A DNA stretch of 64,000 nucleotides from Cupriavidus sp. YR651 (GCF_900101625.1 NZ_FMYZ01000001.1:528304-592303); one strand, 5' to 3'. Shown: positions 37,309-51,043, counted from the stretch's first letter. Notes: a model not told the origin generated them from the letters alone. A program made the numbers and translations.

Positions 37309-38340
37309 TCAGTACAGCGACTTGCCCGAAGCGTCCTTGACGCTGCTCTTCCAGGTCGTGCGGATCTGGTTCACGACCGACTCCGGCAGCGGCACGTAAT
37401 CCAGGTCAGAAGCCATCGTACCGCCGCTCTTGTAGGCCCAGTCAAAGAACTTCATCACTTCGGCGCCTTGAGCCGGCTTCTCCTGGCTCTTGTGCAGCAG
37501 GATGAACGTGGCACCGGCGATCGGCCATGCCGTCTTGCCCGACTGGTTGGTCAGGATCTGGTAGTAGGTCTTGCTCCAGTCAGCACCTGCGGCGGCGGCC
37601 TTGAAGGCATCGTCACCCGGCTGCACCACTTCACCCGACGCGTTCTTCATGTTCAGGTGGGTCATCTTGTTCTGCTTGGCGTAGGCGTACTCGACGTAGC
37701 CAATGGCGCCGTTCAGGCGCTGCACGAAAGCGGCCACGCCTTCGTTACCCTTGCCGCCCGTGCCGCCACCCGGCCAGTTCACCGTGGTGCCCTCGCCCAC
37801 CGAGCTCTTCCAGTCCGGGCTCACCTTCGACAGGTAGTTGGTGAAGATGAAGGTCGTGCCCGAGCCATCGGCGCGGCGTACCGGCAGGATGTCCTGGTTC
37901 GGCAGCTTGGCCTTCGGGTTCAGGGCCTTGATCGCGGGATCGTCCCACTTCTTGATCTTGCCCAGGTAGATGTTTGCCAGCACTTCGCCGGTGATCGTCA
38001 GCTCGCCCGGCTTCACGCCTTGCAGGTTGATCACGGGCACCACGCCACCGATGACGGTCGGGAATTGAACCAGGCCTTGCTTGGCCAGTTCGTCGTCCTT
38101 CAGCGGGGCGTCGGAAGCGCCGAAATCGACCGTCTTGGCGCCAATTTGCTTGATGCCGCCCGACGAGCCGATGGATTGATAGTTGACCTTGTTACCCGTT
38201 GCTTTTTGATAGGCGTCAGCCCATTTGGAATACACGGGCGCCGGGAAAGAGGCGCCAGCACCGGTAATTTCCGCCGCGAACGCAGTACCCGCTACGACCA
38301 TCGAAACGATGCCTGCCACGGCAGTCTTGACCAGCTTCAT
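37309..38340 (-). CDS. pstS: Periplasmic phosphate-binding protein PstS
   Basis: 343 residues. The Sec signal peptide [18 protein letters not shown] ends at TAFA-A (about 24). The mature protein begins [17 protein letters not shown], the PstS signature. Phosphate-contacting segments [20 protein letters not shown] and [15 protein letters not shown] are present. CTGGAGGACAT before the ATG at 38340 decides the start, although the frame is open 70 codons further. First gene of pstSCAB-phoUBR, preceded by a Pho box. Confidence 0.97.
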   Translation of the reverse strand: MKLVKTAVAGIVSMVVAGTAFAAEITGAGASFPAPVYSKWADAYQKATGNKVNYQSIGSSGGIKQIGAKTVDFGASDAPLKDDELAKQGLVQFPTVIGGVVPVINLQGVKPGELTITGEVLANIYLGKIKKWDDPAIKALNPKAKLPNQDILPVRRADGSGTTFIFTNYLSKVSPDWKSSVGEGTTVNWPGGGTGGKGNEGVAAFVQRLNGAIGYVEYAYAKQNKMTHLNMKNASGEVVQPGDDAFKAAAAGADWSKTYYQILTNQSGKTAWPIAGATFILLHKSQEKPAQGAEVMKFFDWAYKSGGTMASDLDYVPLPESVVNQIRTTWKSSVKDASGKSLY

Positions 38341-38366
38341 ATGTCCTCCAGAGAACATGGTTGGGA

Positions 38367-38423
38367 ATGACAAATTTTTGACAAGTCGAACTTTAGGCCC
38401 TCTGTATGACAGTTCCGTGACAT
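38367..38423 (-). promoter_or_regulatory. PhoB-dependent promoter of pstS
   Basis: On the minus strand the box ATGTCACGGAACTGTCAT (complement of 38406-38423) has half-sites 11 bp apart. Ten bases later comes the -10 TAAAGT (complement of 38390-38395). A second pair, TTGTCAA-N4-TTGTCAT (complement of 38367-38384), overlaps the predicted start site. Confidence 0.8.
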
Positions 38424-38556
38424 CCCCGAATCTTCTTCGAACATCCCGCCAGCCCGCCCTGATCCACGCTGCCGTCACACCGTCGCCGTCTCCCCGTGAT
38501 CTGCCCGCCACCTGCCTTGTCGGCTTGAAAACATGGCGGTTAATTGCCAAATAGCG

Positions 38557-38588
38557 ATAAAAAACGCCACGGCGGGTAGCCGTGGCGT
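38557..38588 (-). terminator. Terminator of the glmM transcript
   Basis: Minus-strand stem ACGCCACGGC / GCCGTGGCGT (38564-38573 with 38579-38588), loop TACCC, followed by TTTTTTATC. It isolates glmM from pstS. Confidence 0.9.
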
Positions 38589-38626
38589 CATGAGGCGTTG
38601 GTGCCTTGGGTAGGGACTGGCCGGAA

Positions 38627-39970
38627 TCAGGTGCGCAATGCGTCCGCCAGCGTCTGCGCCGCGCGTTCGGCGGTTTCCACCTGCTCCGCCTCGACCATCA
38701 CGCGCACCACAGGCTCAGTGCCGGAGGCACGGATCAGCACACGGCCGCGACCTTCCAGCTCTGGCTCCACGCGCGCACGGGCCGCTTGCAGACCGGCATG
38801 GGTCTGCCAGTCGAAGCCCTTCTCCACACGTACGTTGATCAGCGTTTGCGGGAACAGGCGCACGCCTTCCAGCAGTTGTGCCAGCGTCTTGCCGCTGCGA
38901 CGCAGTGCCGCCAGCACCTGCAGTGCGGACACGATGCCGTCGCCGGTGGTGTGCCGGTCCAGGCAGAGCAAGTGGCCGGAGCCCTCGCCGCCCAGCATCC
39001 ACTTGTTCTTGTTCAGCTCTTCCAGCACGTAGCGGTCGCCCACCTTGGCGCGCACGAAGGAGACGCCCAGGCGCTTGAGCGCCAGCTCCACGGCCATGTT
39101 CGTCATCAGCGTGCCGACAGCGCCTTCGACCTTCTGGCCGGCCGCCTGGCGGTCCCGGACGATCAGGTACAGCAGTTCGTCACCGTTGTAGAGACGACCA
39201 TCGGCATCCACCACTTGCAGGCGGTCCGCATCGCCGTCGAAGGCCAGGCCCAGGTCGGCGCCGTGGGCCTTGACGGCCTCGATCAGCTTGTCCGGTGCCG
39301 TGGCGCCGTAACCCGCGTTGATGTTGCGGCCATCGGGCTGGTTGCCGATGGCAATGACCTCGGCGCCGAGTTCGTGGAACACGTGCGGGGCAATGTGGTA
39401 CGCGGCCCCATTGGCGCAATCCACCACCAGCTTCAGGCCATGCAGGTCCTGCTCATACGGGAACGTGCTCTTGCAGAACTCGATATAGCGGCCCGCGGCA
39501 TCCTCGATCCGGCGCGCGCGGCCCAGGTCGTCGGAGCGCACACAGGCCATCGGCTCTTCCAGCTGCGCCTCGATCTTCTGCTCGACGTCATCCGGCAGCT
39601 TGTCGCCGGAGGCGGAGAAGAACTTGATGCCGTTGTCGTAGTACGGATTGTGGCTGGCGGAAATCACCACGCCTGCCGCCAGGCGCAACGCCCGGGTCAG
39701 GTAGGCAATGCCCGGCGTGGGCAACGGCCCGGTCAGCAGCACATTCACACCCGCCGCGGTAAAGCCGGCTTCCAGCGCAGCCTCCAGCATGTAACCGGAG
39801 ATCCGCGTGTCCTTGCCGATCAATACCGTCGGCTTGCCTTGCGAGGTCTTCTGGCCCAGTGCCAGCACCTTGCCGGCCGCATAACCCAGCCGCATCACGA
39901 AGTCCGGCGTGATCGGCGCCTCGCCGACCCGACCCCGCACGCCATCTGTCCCGAAATACTTGCGTGTCAT
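38627..39970 (-). CDS. glmM: Phosphoglucosamine mutase
   Basis: 447 residues. It starts [20 protein letters not shown]. The phosphoserine loop is [15 protein letters not shown] (Ser about 102-104), the metal loop is [12 protein letters not shown], the sugar-specificity loop is GEGSGHLL, and the phosphate-binding loop is [15 protein letters not shown]. It converts glucosamine-6-phosphate to glucosamine-1-phosphate for UDP-GlcNAc, peptidoglycan and LPS. It follows folP after 14 bases. Confidence 0.97.
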   Translation of the reverse strand: MTRKYFGTDGVRGRVGEAPITPDFVMRLGYAAGKVLALGQKTSQGKPTVLIGKDTRISGYMLEAALEAGFTAAGVNVLLTGPLPTPGIAYLTRALRLAAGVVISASHNPYYDNGIKFFSASGDKLPDDVEQKIEAQLEEPMACVRSDDLGRARRIEDAAGRYIEFCKSTFPYEQDLHGLKLVVDCANGAAYHIAPHVFHELGAEVIAIGNQPDGRNINAGYGATAPDKLIEAVKAHGADLGLAFDGDADRLQVVDADGRLYNGDELLYLIVRDRQAAGQKVEGAVGTLMTNMAVELALKRLGVSFVRAKVGDRYVLEELNKNKWMLGGEGSGHLLCLDRHTTGDGIVSALQVLAALRRSGKTLAQLLEGVRLFPQTLINVRVEKGFDWQTHAGLQAARARVEPELEGRGRVLIRASGTEPVVRVMVEAEQVETAERAAQTLADALRT

Positions 39971-39984
39971 CTGTTCATTTCTCC

Positions 39985-40845
39985 CTATTGCCCTGTACCG
40001 GCAACTGATTCATGGCGAATCGCCCACCACGTCTTGAGGGCGTCCACTGTCTGTTCCACGTCGTGCACACGCACGATGAAAGCACCGCGCTCGGCCGCGC
40101 ACACCGCCGCCGCCAGGCTGGCCGCCACGCGCTGTTGCGGTGGCTTGCCGCCAAGGATGGCGCCGAGGGTCGACTTGCGCGACAGCCCGGCCAGAATCGG
40201 CAGGCCATCGACAGCCAGCCGCGGCATCTGGCCGAGCAAGCGGAGATTATGATCCGGAGTCTTGCCAAAGCCAAAGCCTGGATCTAGCGAAATGCGTGCA
40301 TCGTCCACGCCCGCTGCGCGCAGGACGGCTACCCGCTCGCGCAGGAATGCCTCCACTTCGGTCACCACATCCGTGTAGTGGGGGTCTTCCTGCATGGTTT
40401 GCGGGTCGCGCTGCATGTGCATCACGCACAGACCCGCCTGCCCCGCCGCCACGGCCTCGACGGCCCCCGGCATGCGGAAACCCCAGATATCGTTGATCAG
40501 ATCCGCTCCGCCCGCCAGTGCCGCGCGCATGACCTCGGGCTTGTAGGTGTCGATGGACAGCGGCTTGCCGCAGCCTGCCAGCGCCTCCACGATTGGCATC
40601 ACGCGTGCAAGCTCCTGGTCGAGTGGCAGCGCCGCAGATCCCGGGCGGCTCGATTCGCCACCAATGTCGATGATATCCACGCCCTCGGCCATCATCTGTT
40701 CCGCATGACGCAAGGCCGCGTCGCGGGTAGCGTGCTGGCCGCCATCGGAGAACGAATCGGGCGTCACGTTCAGGATGCCCATGACGAGCGGGCGGCGGTT
40801 ACGGGCGAAGCGGTAGCGCCCGCACTGGAAATACTCGGTCGACAA
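39985..40845 (-). CDS. folP: Dihydropteroate synthase
   Basis: 286 residues, TIM-barrel enzyme joining p-aminobenzoate to the pterin pyrophosphate in folate synthesis; the sulfonamide target. Signatures are [15 protein letters not shown] near residue 23 and [14 protein letters not shown] near residue 55. [15 protein letters not shown] carries the catalytic region. The frame starts with TTG at 40845 (complement CAA 40843-40845), preceded by AGGACACGAACC, which makes TTG a credible start. The next ATG (MGILNVT) would remove the first strand. Confidence 0.95.
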   Translation of the reverse strand: MSTEYFQCGRYRFARNRRPLVMGILNVTPDSFSDGGQHATRDAALRHAEQMMAEGVDIIDIGGESSRPGSAALPLDQELARVMPIVEALAGCGKPLSIDTYKPEVMRAALAGGADLINDIWGFRMPGAVEAVAAGQAGLCVMHMQRDPQTMQEDPHYTDVVTEVEAFLRERVAVLRAAGVDDARISLDPGFGFGKTPDHNLRLLGQMPRLAVDGLPILAGLSRKSTLGAILGGKPPQQRVAASLAAAVCAAERGAFIVRVHDVEQTVDALKTWWAIRHESVAGTGQ

Positions 40846-40863
40846 GGTTCGTGTCCTGGAATG

Positions 40864-40892
40864 GAAAAAGCCGGTGCGCAGGGCACCGGCTT
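40864..40892 (-). terminator. Terminator between ftsH and folP
   Basis: Minus-strand stem AAGCCGGTGC / GCACCGGCTT (40868-40877 with 40883-40892) followed by TTTTTCC. It lies 35 bases past the ftsH stop and ahead of folP. Confidence 0.82.
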
Positions 40893-40926
40893 CGGAGGCT
40901 GTCAGGGACAGCCGGGGTCACACAGG

Positions 40927-42810
40927 TCAGGCCGTGGCAGGGGCGTTGGTCGGCGCCACCGGCGAACCGCCCGAAGGCGTGCTGCCACCACCGTTCGGGC
41001 CCGACACGCCGCGCGGCGGGCGCGGCGGCTTGCCGGCCATGATGTCGTTGACCTGCTCGGCGTCGATCGTTTCCCACTCCATCAGCGCGTTGGTCATCGC
41101 TTCGACCTTGTCGCGGTTCTCTTCCAGCAGGCGCTTGGCCAGCGCGTACTGCTCGTCGATGATGCGGCGGATCTCGGCATCGACCTTCTGCTGCGTGGCC
41201 TCCGACACCGTCTTCGACGACAGCTTGCCGAACATGCCGTCCTGCTCGGTGTCGACGTAGACCATGGCGCCCAGCGTATCGCTCATGCCGAAACGGGTCA
41301 CCATGTCGCGGGCAATCTTGGTCGCACGCTCGAAGTCATTGGACGCACCGGTGCTCATGGCGTTGAGGAAGACCTCTTCCGCCGCCCGGCCGCCGAAGAG
41401 AATGGCAATCTCTTCAAGCATGTTGTCCTTGTACTTCGAATACTTGTCATGCTCCGGCAGCTGCCAGGTCACGCCCAGCGCCCAGCCGCGCGGCATGATC
41501 GTGACCTTGTGCACCGGGTCGGCCTTCGGCAGCAGCTTGGCCACCACCGCGTGACCGGACTCGTGGTAAGCCGTGGCCTTGCGCTCTTCCTCGCGCATGA
41601 CCGTCGACTTGCGCTCCGGACCCATGTAGATCTTGTCCTTGGCGTCCTCGAAGTCCTGCATGTCGACCACGCGCTTGCTGCGGCGAGCGGCGAACAGCGC
41701 GGCTTCGTTGACCAGGTTCGCCAGGTCGGCACCCGAGAAACCCGGCGTACCGCGCGCGATGATCGATGCGTCCACGTCGTTGCCGATCGGCACCTTGCGC
41801 ATATGGACCTTCAGGATCTGCTCGCGGCCGCGGATGTCCGGCAGGCCCACGTAGACCTGCCGGTCGAAACGGCCCGGACGCAGCAGCGCCTTGTCGAGCA
41901 CGTCCGCACGGTTGGTCGCGGCGATCACGATGACGCCCGAGTTGGCCTCGAAGCCGTCCATCTCCACCAGCATCTGGTTCAGGGTCTGCTCGCGCTCGTC
42001 GTTGCCACCGCCCATGCCGGCGCCACGATGGCGGCCGACCGCGTCGATTTCGTCGATGAACACGATGCAGGGGGCCTGCTTCTTGGCATTCTCGAACATG
42101 TCGCGCACACGGGCCGCGCCCACGCCGACGAACATTTCCACGAAGTCAGAACCCGAGATGCTGAAAAACGGCACCTTGGCTTCGCCGGCGATGGCGCGCG
42201 CCAGCAGCGTCTTGCCGGTACCCGGGGGGCCCACCAGCAACACGCCGCGCGGGATGCGCCCGCCCAGCTTCTGGAATTTCTGCGGATCCTTGAGGAAGTC
42301 GACCAGCTCGACCACTTCTTCCTTGGATTCGTCGCAACCGGCGACGTCCTGGAAGGTGACGGCGTTCTGGTTCTCGTCGATCAGGCGTGCACGGGATTTG
42401 CCGAAGGAGAAGGCGCCGCCTTTCCCCCCGCCCTGCATCTGCCGCATCATGTAGAACCAGAAGACGATGATCAGGAGGGTCGGCCCGAGGTAGTACAGGG
42501 CCTGCACGAGCAGGTTGGGCTCGTCGTCGGCCTTGCCGGTCACCTGGACACCGTACTTCATCAGGTCGCCGACCATCCAGATGTCGCCCGGCGAAATGAT
42601 GGTGTACTTGGCGCCCTCTTTCGGCGATACCACCAGGTTACGGCCCTGCACGTCGACGCGGCTCACCTTGCCGTTCTTGGCGTCATCCATGAACTGCGAA
42701 TAGGTGACGCCGTCCTGGGCACGTGGTTTGTCGAACTGCTTGAAGACGGTAAACAACACCAGCGCGATCACGAGCCAGATTGCCGCCTTTTGAAACAGGT
42801 TGTTATTCAA
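40927..42810 (-). CDS. ftsH: ATP-dependent zinc metalloprotease FtsH
   Basis: 627 residues when started at the TTG at 42810 (reads [20 protein letters not shown], the family N-terminus), with AAAGGAGTTCGGCC as ribosome site. Two membrane helices (about 8-25 and 103-122) flank a periplasmic domain. The AAA module has Walker A GPPGTGKT (about 194-201), Walker [13 protein letters not shown] and the [23 protein letters not shown]. The zinc site is HESGH (about 416-420). It degrades membrane and regulatory proteins. The Gly/Pro-rich tail is [20 protein letters not shown]. Confidence 0.96.
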   Translation of the reverse strand: MNNNLFQKAAIWLVIALVLFTVFKQFDKPRAQDGVTYSQFMDDAKNGKVSRVDVQGRNLVVSPKEGAKYTIISPGDIWMVGDLMKYGVQVTGKADDEPNLLVQALYYLGPTLLIIVFWFYMMRQMQGGGKGGAFSFGKSRARLIDENQNAVTFQDVAGCDESKEEVVELVDFLKDPQKFQKLGGRIPRGVLLVGPPGTGKTLLARAIAGEAKVPFFSISGSDFVEMFVGVGAARVRDMFENAKKQAPCIVFIDEIDAVGRHRGAGMGGGNDEREQTLNQMLVEMDGFEANSGVIVIAATNRADVLDKALLRPGRFDRQVYVGLPDIRGREQILKVHMRKVPIGNDVDASIIARGTPGFSGADLANLVNEAALFAARRSKRVVDMQDFEDAKDKIYMGPERKSTVMREEERKATAYHESGHAVVAKLLPKADPVHKVTIMPRGWALGVTWQLPEHDKYSKYKDNMLEEIAILFGGRAAEEVFLNAMSTGASNDFERATKIARDMVTRFGMSDTLGAMVYVDTEQDGMFGKLSSKTVSEATQQKVDAEIRRIIDEQYALAKRLLEENRDKVEAMTNALMEWETIDAEQVNDIMAGKPPRPPRGVSGPNGGGSTPSGGSPVAPTNAPATA

Positions 42811-42964
42811 GGCCGAACTCCTTTGCAATTGCCTTGCCAACGGATAGCTGCATTGCATTGTAATGCAGTGCCCGCCCCCGGGGTGAAACTCTGAATCTAT
42901 GATGCCGATAGTGCCCGACCCGCCCCATTCGGGACAATCCGGGAAAAACCAGCCCAACGCAACA

Positions 42965-43630
42965 TCAGTCCAGCGTTTTCAGGTATCGCCCAAGAATAAA
43001 GGTCTCTGAAGACTTGTCGCGTGACGCCTTGGGCTTGCGTTTGGCGACCACCTTGAACTGACGTTTGAACTTCTCCACGATCTGGCTGTAGCCGCTGCCG
43101 TGGAAACACTTTACCAGCAACGATCCCTCCGGCTTCAGATGGGCCTGGGCAAAGTCCAGCGCCAGGTCGCACAGATACTCGATCCGGGCCGAATCCGCCG
43201 AAGACACACCAGACAAATTGGGGGCCATATCGGAGATAACAAGGTCGATCCGGGACCCGCCCGAGGCCGCCAGCACAACTTCTTCCAACTGGCGGAATAC
43301 TTCTTCCTCGCGGAAATCCCCCTGAATGAAAGTGACGTCGGCAACCGGCTCCATCGGCAGGAGATCGATCGCCACCACCGCGCCGTCGATCCGGCCGTCC
43401 CGGGCCCGTGGCGACGCCGCCAGCTTGTTGCGCGCATACTGGCTCCAGCTGCCGGGGGCGGCGCCCAGGTCAACGATGACCTGGCCGGGCTGGATCAGCT
43501 TGTCCTGCTCGTCGATTTCCTTGAGCTTGTAGGCCGCCCGGGCCCGATAGCCGTCGCGCTGGGCCATCTTCACATAAGGATCGTTGATATGGTCGTGCAG
43601 CCACGACTGGTTGAATTTGTTCTTGGCCAT
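42965..43630 (-). CDS. rlmE: 23S rRNA (uridine-2'-O-)-methyltransferase RlmE (FtsJ)
   Basis: 221 residues, Rossmann-fold methyltransferase. The SAM motif is [16 protein letters not shown]. The K-D-K-E tetrad is spread over [27 protein letters not shown] and SSETFILG. It modifies U2552 in the A loop late in 50S assembly. In many bacteria rlmE and ftsH are adjacent heat-shock genes, as here. Divergent from yhbY. Confidence 0.95.
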   Translation of the reverse strand: MAKNKFNQSWLHDHINDPYVKMAQRDGYRARAAYKLKEIDEQDKLIQPGQVIVDLGAAPGSWSQYARNKLAASPRARDGRIDGAVVAIDLLPMEPVADVTFIQGDFREEEVFRQLEEVVLAASGGSRIDLVISDMAPNLSGVSSADSARIEYLCDLALDFAQAHLKPEGSLLVKCFHGSGYSQIVEKFKRQFKVVAKRKPKASRDKSSETFILGRYLKTLD

Positions 43631-43770
43631 TCCAGAGATACGCCTTGTTGCGGGAGCCGCCCGGCCACGTTACGTGACCGCATGCAGTTTTTCTCCCTTT
43701 TTGCTGATCTTTGCCGCCTGCCGGCGATATTTTGGCGGATAATACGCGCCAATCCGCTTTTCGCCATCTC

Positions 43771-44277
43771 ATGCCAGCACTCCAACTGATCCCCGCCCAA
43801 CGCTCCGACCTGCGCTCGCGCGCCCACAGCCTGAATCCCGTGGTCATGATCGGTGCGGAAGGCCTGACTCCCGCTGTCCTGGCCGAGATCGATCGCAGCC
43901 TGGCGGCCCACGATCTCATCAAGATCCGTGTATTCGGCGACGAGCGTGACACGCGAATCGCCATCTACGAAGCCATTTGCGACGAGCTCGACGCCGCGCC
44001 GATCCAGCACATTGGCAAGCTGCTGGTGATCTGGCGTCCGGGTCCGGCCCGCCTGAAGGAAAACCAGCCCGAGGAGCTGGGCCGCATGGCCCCGCGCCGC
44101 CTGGGAGCCGGTGCCGCGCCGCGCACTGTCACGGTGCGCAAGCCCAGCGCCGCGCCGAATCGCCGGCCGACCCGCAAGCAGGTGACCGTGCTCGGCAATG
44201 AACGGGTGACCCAGGGCGGCAACGTCAAGCGCTCGCGCGCCCGTCCTGCCAGCCAAAAGAAGAAGGCACTGGGCTGA
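43771..44277 (+). CDS. yhbY: YhbY family RNA-binding protein (CRM domain)
   Basis: 168 residues. The N-terminal CRM domain (about 1-98) starts MPALQLIPAQRSDLRSRAHS and has the GxxG-like loop VMIGAEGLTPAVLAEID. A basic, probably disordered tail follows, ending RARPASQKKKALG. E. coli YhbY binds the pre-50S ribosome. The tail makes it longer than the about 97-residue E. coli protein. The ATG at 43771 is the family start. Divergent from rlmE, a 23S rRNA enzyme. Confidence 0.9.
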   Translation: MPALQLIPAQRSDLRSRAHSLNPVVMIGAEGLTPAVLAEIDRSLAAHDLIKIRVFGDERDTRIAIYEAICDELDAAPIQHIGKLLVIWRPGPARLKENQPEELGRMAPRRLGAGAAPRTVTVRKPSAAPNRRPTRKQVTVLGNERVTQGGNVKRSRARPASQKKKALG

Positions 44278-44296
44278 TTCGGTCCCTGCTTTCACC

Positions 44297-44323
44297 AAAA
44301 ACGCCCGCGTCAGCGGGCGTTTT
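44297..44323. terminator. Bidirectional terminator between yhbY and the DUF4149 gene
   Basis: Stem AAAACGCCCGC (44298-44308) / GCGGGCGTTTT (44313-44323) with loop GTCA between convergent genes. Confidence 0.9.
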
Positions 44324-44372
44324 CTATTCCGCAGCCTGAATTGCCTTGCCTGGATTGCTTGTTCCCCGCTGC

Positions 44373-44876
44373 TTATTCCCCGGCCGATCGCGGCGCGGCG
44401 GCGCGCCAGACCAGCACCAGGGCCAGCAGGCTGTGCAGCAGATAGATGACGCTCGACACGCCGTGCAGCATGCCGAACTGACCCTTGTAGGGCGATTCGG
44501 AAACGCCCACGTTCAGCGCCTGTGCCTTGACCTTCAGCCCCTCCATGAAAGGCTGCACGCCGAAGTAGCCGGCCAGCACGCACACCAGCATGGCCAGCAC
44601 GATCCAGCGCAATACGCGATACCGCGCGGCACCCCGGCGGATCATCACGTTGCACAGCACCAGCTGCAATACCCCAACCGTCACGCCGAGGATTGCCTCG
44701 TAGCGGAACAGGTGGCCCGCGATCATGCCGGCAGTCTCGCGGCTGGGCAGCACGGCAAACAGCGTGGGGGCCACCATGTAGCCCACCGTCCACAAACTGC
44801 CGGCCCATACGACGGTCAGCAGCAGGAAAATGCGGTGGGGCAACGGCGGCAGATTTGAATAGGAAGACGAGAACAC
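44373..44876 (-). CDS. DUF4149 domain membrane protein
   Basis: 167 residues with four membrane helices (about 15-38, 55-80, 85-105, 138-160), matching the DUF4149 pattern with VGYMVAPTLFAVL and HLFRYEAILGV. Function unknown. The frame starts with GTG at 44876, 14 bases after the greA stop, and the ribosome site is weak, so the start is uncertain. Co-transcription with greA is likely. Confidence 0.8.
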   Translation of the reverse strand: MFSSSYSNLPPLPHRIFLLLTVVWAGSLWTVGYMVAPTLFAVLPSRETAGMIAGHLFRYEAILGVTVGVLQLVLCNVMIRRGAARYRVLRWIVLAMLVCVLAGYFGVQPFMEGLKVKAQALNVGVSESPYKGQFGMLHGVSSVIYLLHSLLALVLVWRAAAPRSAGE

Positions 44877-44890
44877 GCCTGGGCCGCCCG

Positions 44891-45367
44891 TCAGACGTAG
44901 CGGACGGTGATGACTTCGTATTCGCGCTCGCCGCCCGGGGCCAGCACGATGGCCACATCGCCCTCGAACTTGCCGATCAGCGCACGGGCGATCGGGGAAC
45001 TCACGGAAATCTTGCCGCTGTCCAGATCGGCTTCATCGTCGCCAACGATCTGGTAACTCACGGGCTTGCCCGATTCCAGGTCTTCCAGGTCCACGGTGGC
45101 GCCAAAGACGATGCGGCCGTCGGTGTCCAGCTGGGTCGGGTCGATGATCTGGGCGGCCGACAGCTTCGACTCCACCTCGATGATGCGGCCTTCGATAAAG
45201 GCCTGCTTCTCCTTGGCGGCGTCGTACTCGGCGTTTTCCGACAGGTCGCCCTGGGCGCGCGCCTCGGAGATGGCATTGATCACCGCGGGACGTTCGACGG
45301 CCTTGAGGCGCTGCAGTTCTTCCTTCAGGAGCTCGGCGCCACGCTTGGTAATCGGAATGGTGCTCAT
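44891..45367 (-). CDS. greA: Transcription elongation factor GreA
   Basis: 158 residues. An N-terminal coiled-coil finger (about 1-75) carries the acidic tip [18 protein letters not shown], and a C-terminal FKBP-like globular domain ends [10 protein letters not shown]. It enters the RNA polymerase secondary channel and stimulates cleavage of backtracked transcripts. The ATG at 45367 gives the usual start [12 protein letters not shown]. It lies downstream of carB. Confidence 0.96.
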   Translation of the reverse strand: MSTIPITKRGAELLKEELQRLKAVERPAVINAISEARAQGDLSENAEYDAAKEKQAFIEGRIIEVESKLSAAQIIDPTQLDTDGRIVFGATVDLEDLESGKPVSYQIVGDDEADLDSGKISVSSPIARALIGKFEGDVAIVLAPGGEREYEVITVRYV

Positions 45368-45521
45368 TGTCTCGTTCAACAAAAAAATGAGCCGCAGCGG
45401 AGCTGGAGCCATGTCCCGGCAAGGCTGCCGGAAGCACTTCCGCTCAACCGCGGCTTTCGGATATGACCGGACGGCGCAATGGCCGTCCGATCGACGAATT
45501 CGACGTAGTGTAGGCGAAGAA

Positions 45522-45546
45522 GCCCGCCGGCATCAACCCGGCGGGC
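45522..45546 (-). terminator. Weak terminator hairpin after carB
   Basis: Stem GCCCGCCGG (45522-45530) / CCGGCGGGC (45538-45546). On the minus strand only TTCTTC follows, so read-through into greA is possible. Confidence 0.45.
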
Positions 45547-45595
45547 CTCACGAGGGACGTGTGCGCCCCTCGCGGCGCAGCATTTTCAGACGCTG

Positions 45596-48844
<3,249 letters not shown>

Positions 48845-48916
48845 TGCACGCTCTCTTTGGTGGCCGGCTCGCGAAGGTGTCGCGGGCCGCGCCGGATATC
48901 AGGATTTCGCCGCGCG

Positions 48917-49591
48917 TCAGTTCAGCGTGGCCGTGGCCAGCTTGGCACCGAAGCCGATGAACATGGCCCCCACGCCGCTCGCCATGCCCGCCGACAGGCG
49001 GCGGCGCCGGCGGAATGCCTCGGCCAGCCGGGCGCCCACGAAAATGATCGTGGTCAGGTAGGCAAAGCTGCAGATCTGGCAGACGATGCCCAGCGCGACG
49101 AAGGACAAGGCCGGGTAGCCGAACTGCGGGTCCACGAACTGGATGAAGAACGAGATGAAGAACAGGATCGCCTTGGGGTTCAGCAGGCTGATGACCAGTG
49201 CCTTGCGGAACGGATTCGCCGCGCGGTCCACCGGCGCGGCCTCCGTGGCCGGCGCATTTTCCCCGCGCGCAGCCCAGCTGCGCAGCGCACCGCGCAGCAT
49301 CTGGAAGCCGATCCAGCCCAGGTACGCCGCACCGATGTACTTCACGACGTAGAACAGCGCCGGGCTGGCCTTGAGCAGCGACGCCACGCCCGCGGCCGAC
49401 AGCACCATCAGGATGGCATCGCCCAGGAACACGCCGCACGCGCCCTTGTAGCCGGCGCGCACGCCGCGCTGGGCGGCCACCGACAACACATACATCGAGT
49501 TCGGCCCCGGCAGCAGCACGATGAAGATCGTGCCAAGCGCAAAGGTCCAGAAATCGGTGATGCCCAGGCTGGCATGCATGAAGGCGTTCAT
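48917..49591 (-). CDS. LysE family amino-acid exporter
   Basis: 224 residues with six membrane helices. The N-terminal region FALGTIFIVLLPGPNSMYVL holds the family motif, followed by LGDAILMVLSAAG and KALVISLLNPKAILFFISFF. LysE/RhtB members export basic amino acids, homoserine or similar compounds. AGGGAATCCCC precedes the ATG. The gene sits between carA and carB on the same strand, suggesting a link to arginine or pyrimidine metabolism, but the substrate is unknown. Confidence 0.9.
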   Translation of the reverse strand: MNAFMHASLGITDFWTFALGTIFIVLLPGPNSMYVLSVAAQRGVRAGYKGACGVFLGDAILMVLSAAGVASLLKASPALFYVVKYIGAAYLGWIGFQMLRGALRSWAARGENAPATEAAPVDRAANPFRKALVISLLNPKAILFFISFFIQFVDPQFGYPALSFVALGIVCQICSFAYLTTIIFVGARLAEAFRRRRRLSAGMASGVGAMFIGFGAKLATATLN

Positions 49592-49627
49592 GGGGATTCC
49601 CTGCTCTCTCGTTGTTCAGGCCGCGGC

Positions 49628-50764
49628 TTACTGCCTGGCGTCCTTCATCAGCTTGATGAAGCGGTCGAACAGGTACGCCAGATCGTGCGGGCCGGGCGAC
49701 GCTTCCGGGTGACCCTGGAAGCAGAACGCCGGCTTGTCGGTCAGCGCAAAACCCTGCAGCGAACCGTCGAACAGCGATGTGTGCGTGATGCGGACGTTGG
49801 ACGGCAGCGTGTCGGCGTCCACGGCAAATCCGTGGTTCTGCGACGTGATCACCACGCGGCCATCATCCATGTCCTTGACCGGATGGTTGGCGCCGTGGTG
49901 GCCGAACTTCATCTTGAGCGTCTTGGCACCGACCGCCAGGCCCATGATCTGGTGGCCCAGGCAGATGCCGAACGTAGGAATGCCGCGCGCGATGAACTCG
50001 CGCGTGGCGGCGATCGCGTAGTCGCAGGGCTCGGGGTCGCCAGGGCCGTTCGACAGGAAGATGCCGTCCGGGTTGAGCGCGAAGGCGTCCGCGGCGCTGG
50101 CCTGGGCCGGCAGCACGGTGACCTTGCAGCCGCGCTCGGCCAGCATGCGCAGGATGTTGAACTTGACGCCGTAGTCATAGGCCACCACGTGGAACTGCGG
50201 CTTGTCCTGCGTGGCGTAGCCCTGACCGAGCTTCCATTCGGACTGCGTCCACTCGTACGGTTCCTTGACCGATACGACCTTGGCCAGGTCCATGCCGGCC
50301 AGGCCGGGGAACGAGCGGGCCAGGTCGATGGCCTTCTGGACGTTGTCCTCGCCAGCCAGGATGCAGCCGTTCTGGGCACCCTTTTCGCGGAGGATACGGG
50401 TCAGCTTGCGGGTATCGATGCCGGCGATCGCGACGACCTTTTCCTGCTTCAGGTAGTGCGCGAGCGTATGTTCCTTGCGGAAACTGGAGGCCAGAAGCGG
50501 CAGATCCTTGATGATCAGGCCGGCGGCATGGACTTTCGTGGCTTCGACATCCTCAGTATTGACGCCAACATTGCCGATATGCGGATACGTCAGCGTGACG
50601 ATCTGCCGCGAATAGCTCGGGTCGGTGAGGATTTCCTGGTAACCGGTGATGGCGGTGTTGAACACCACTTCGCCGATGGTATGGCCGGAAGCGCCGATGG
50701 AATAGCCACGAAAGACCGTGCCGTCTGCAAGCGCGAGAATGGCGGACGGAAAAGACGGTAACAC
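49628..50764 (-). CDS. carA: Carbamoyl-phosphate synthase small (glutaminase) subunit
   Basis: 378 residues. The N-terminal CPSase small domain is followed by a class I glutamine amidotransferase domain with the nucleophile in [11 protein letters not shown] and the His-Glu pair in [14 protein letters not shown]. It delivers ammonia to CarB. The frame begins with GTG at 50764 (complement CAC 50762-50764), with AGGAGCCTACCC upstream, so GTG is the likely start. About 205 bases of leader precede it. Confidence 0.96.
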   Translation of the reverse strand: MLPSFPSAILALADGTVFRGYSIGASGHTIGEVVFNTAITGYQEILTDPSYSRQIVTLTYPHIGNVGVNTEDVEATKVHAAGLIIKDLPLLASSFRKEHTLAHYLKQEKVVAIAGIDTRKLTRILREKGAQNGCILAGEDNVQKAIDLARSFPGLAGMDLAKVVSVKEPYEWTQSEWKLGQGYATQDKPQFHVVAYDYGVKFNILRMLAERGCKVTVLPAQASAADAFALNPDGIFLSNGPGDPEPCDYAIAATREFIARGIPTFGICLGHQIMGLAVGAKTLKMKFGHHGANHPVKDMDDGRVVITSQNHGFAVDADTLPSNVRITHTSLFDGSLQGFALTDKPAFCFQGHPEASPGPHDLAYLFDRFIKLMKDARQ

Positions 50765-50975
50765 GGGTAGGCTCCTGCTGGACTCACCCCGTGACCGACC
50801 TGCTCAACGCCTCGTGCCCCGTGGGCGGATCCCTTGGCCATGCGGATGGCGGGACCGGCCGATCGCGGCTTTTGCATCACATTTTGCAGTGCACAAAGAC
50901 TCGCGCGAATGGGGGCGGCGGAAGGTGGAATACGGTAGGCGCTAGGGTGAAGGGTTCTGAAAGCGAAACTTTCGA

Positions 50976-51004
50976 ATTATATCCCGTGGCGCCCATTTTC
51001 TCAA
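50976..51004 (-). promoter_or_regulatory. Promoter of the carA-lysE-carB unit
   Basis: Minus-strand TTGAGA (complement of 50999-51004) and TATAAT (complement of 50976-50981) with 17-bp spacing, close to consensus. The predicted start near 50969 leaves a leader of about 205 bases before carA. I did not identify a pyrimidine attenuator or an ArgR box in it. Confidence 0.75.
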
Positions 51005-51007
51005 GTT

Positions 51008-51032
51008 TTCAAGGACTTGCGACAGCAAGTCC
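51008..51032 (-). terminator. Terminator of the aminobenzoate-type operon
   Basis: Minus-strand stem GGACTTGC / GCAAGTCC (51013-51020 with 51025-51032), loop TGTC, followed by TTGAAAACTT, a weak T-tract. It lies directly before the carA promoter. Confidence 0.55.
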
Positions 51033-51043
51033 CGAGCCTTGGG

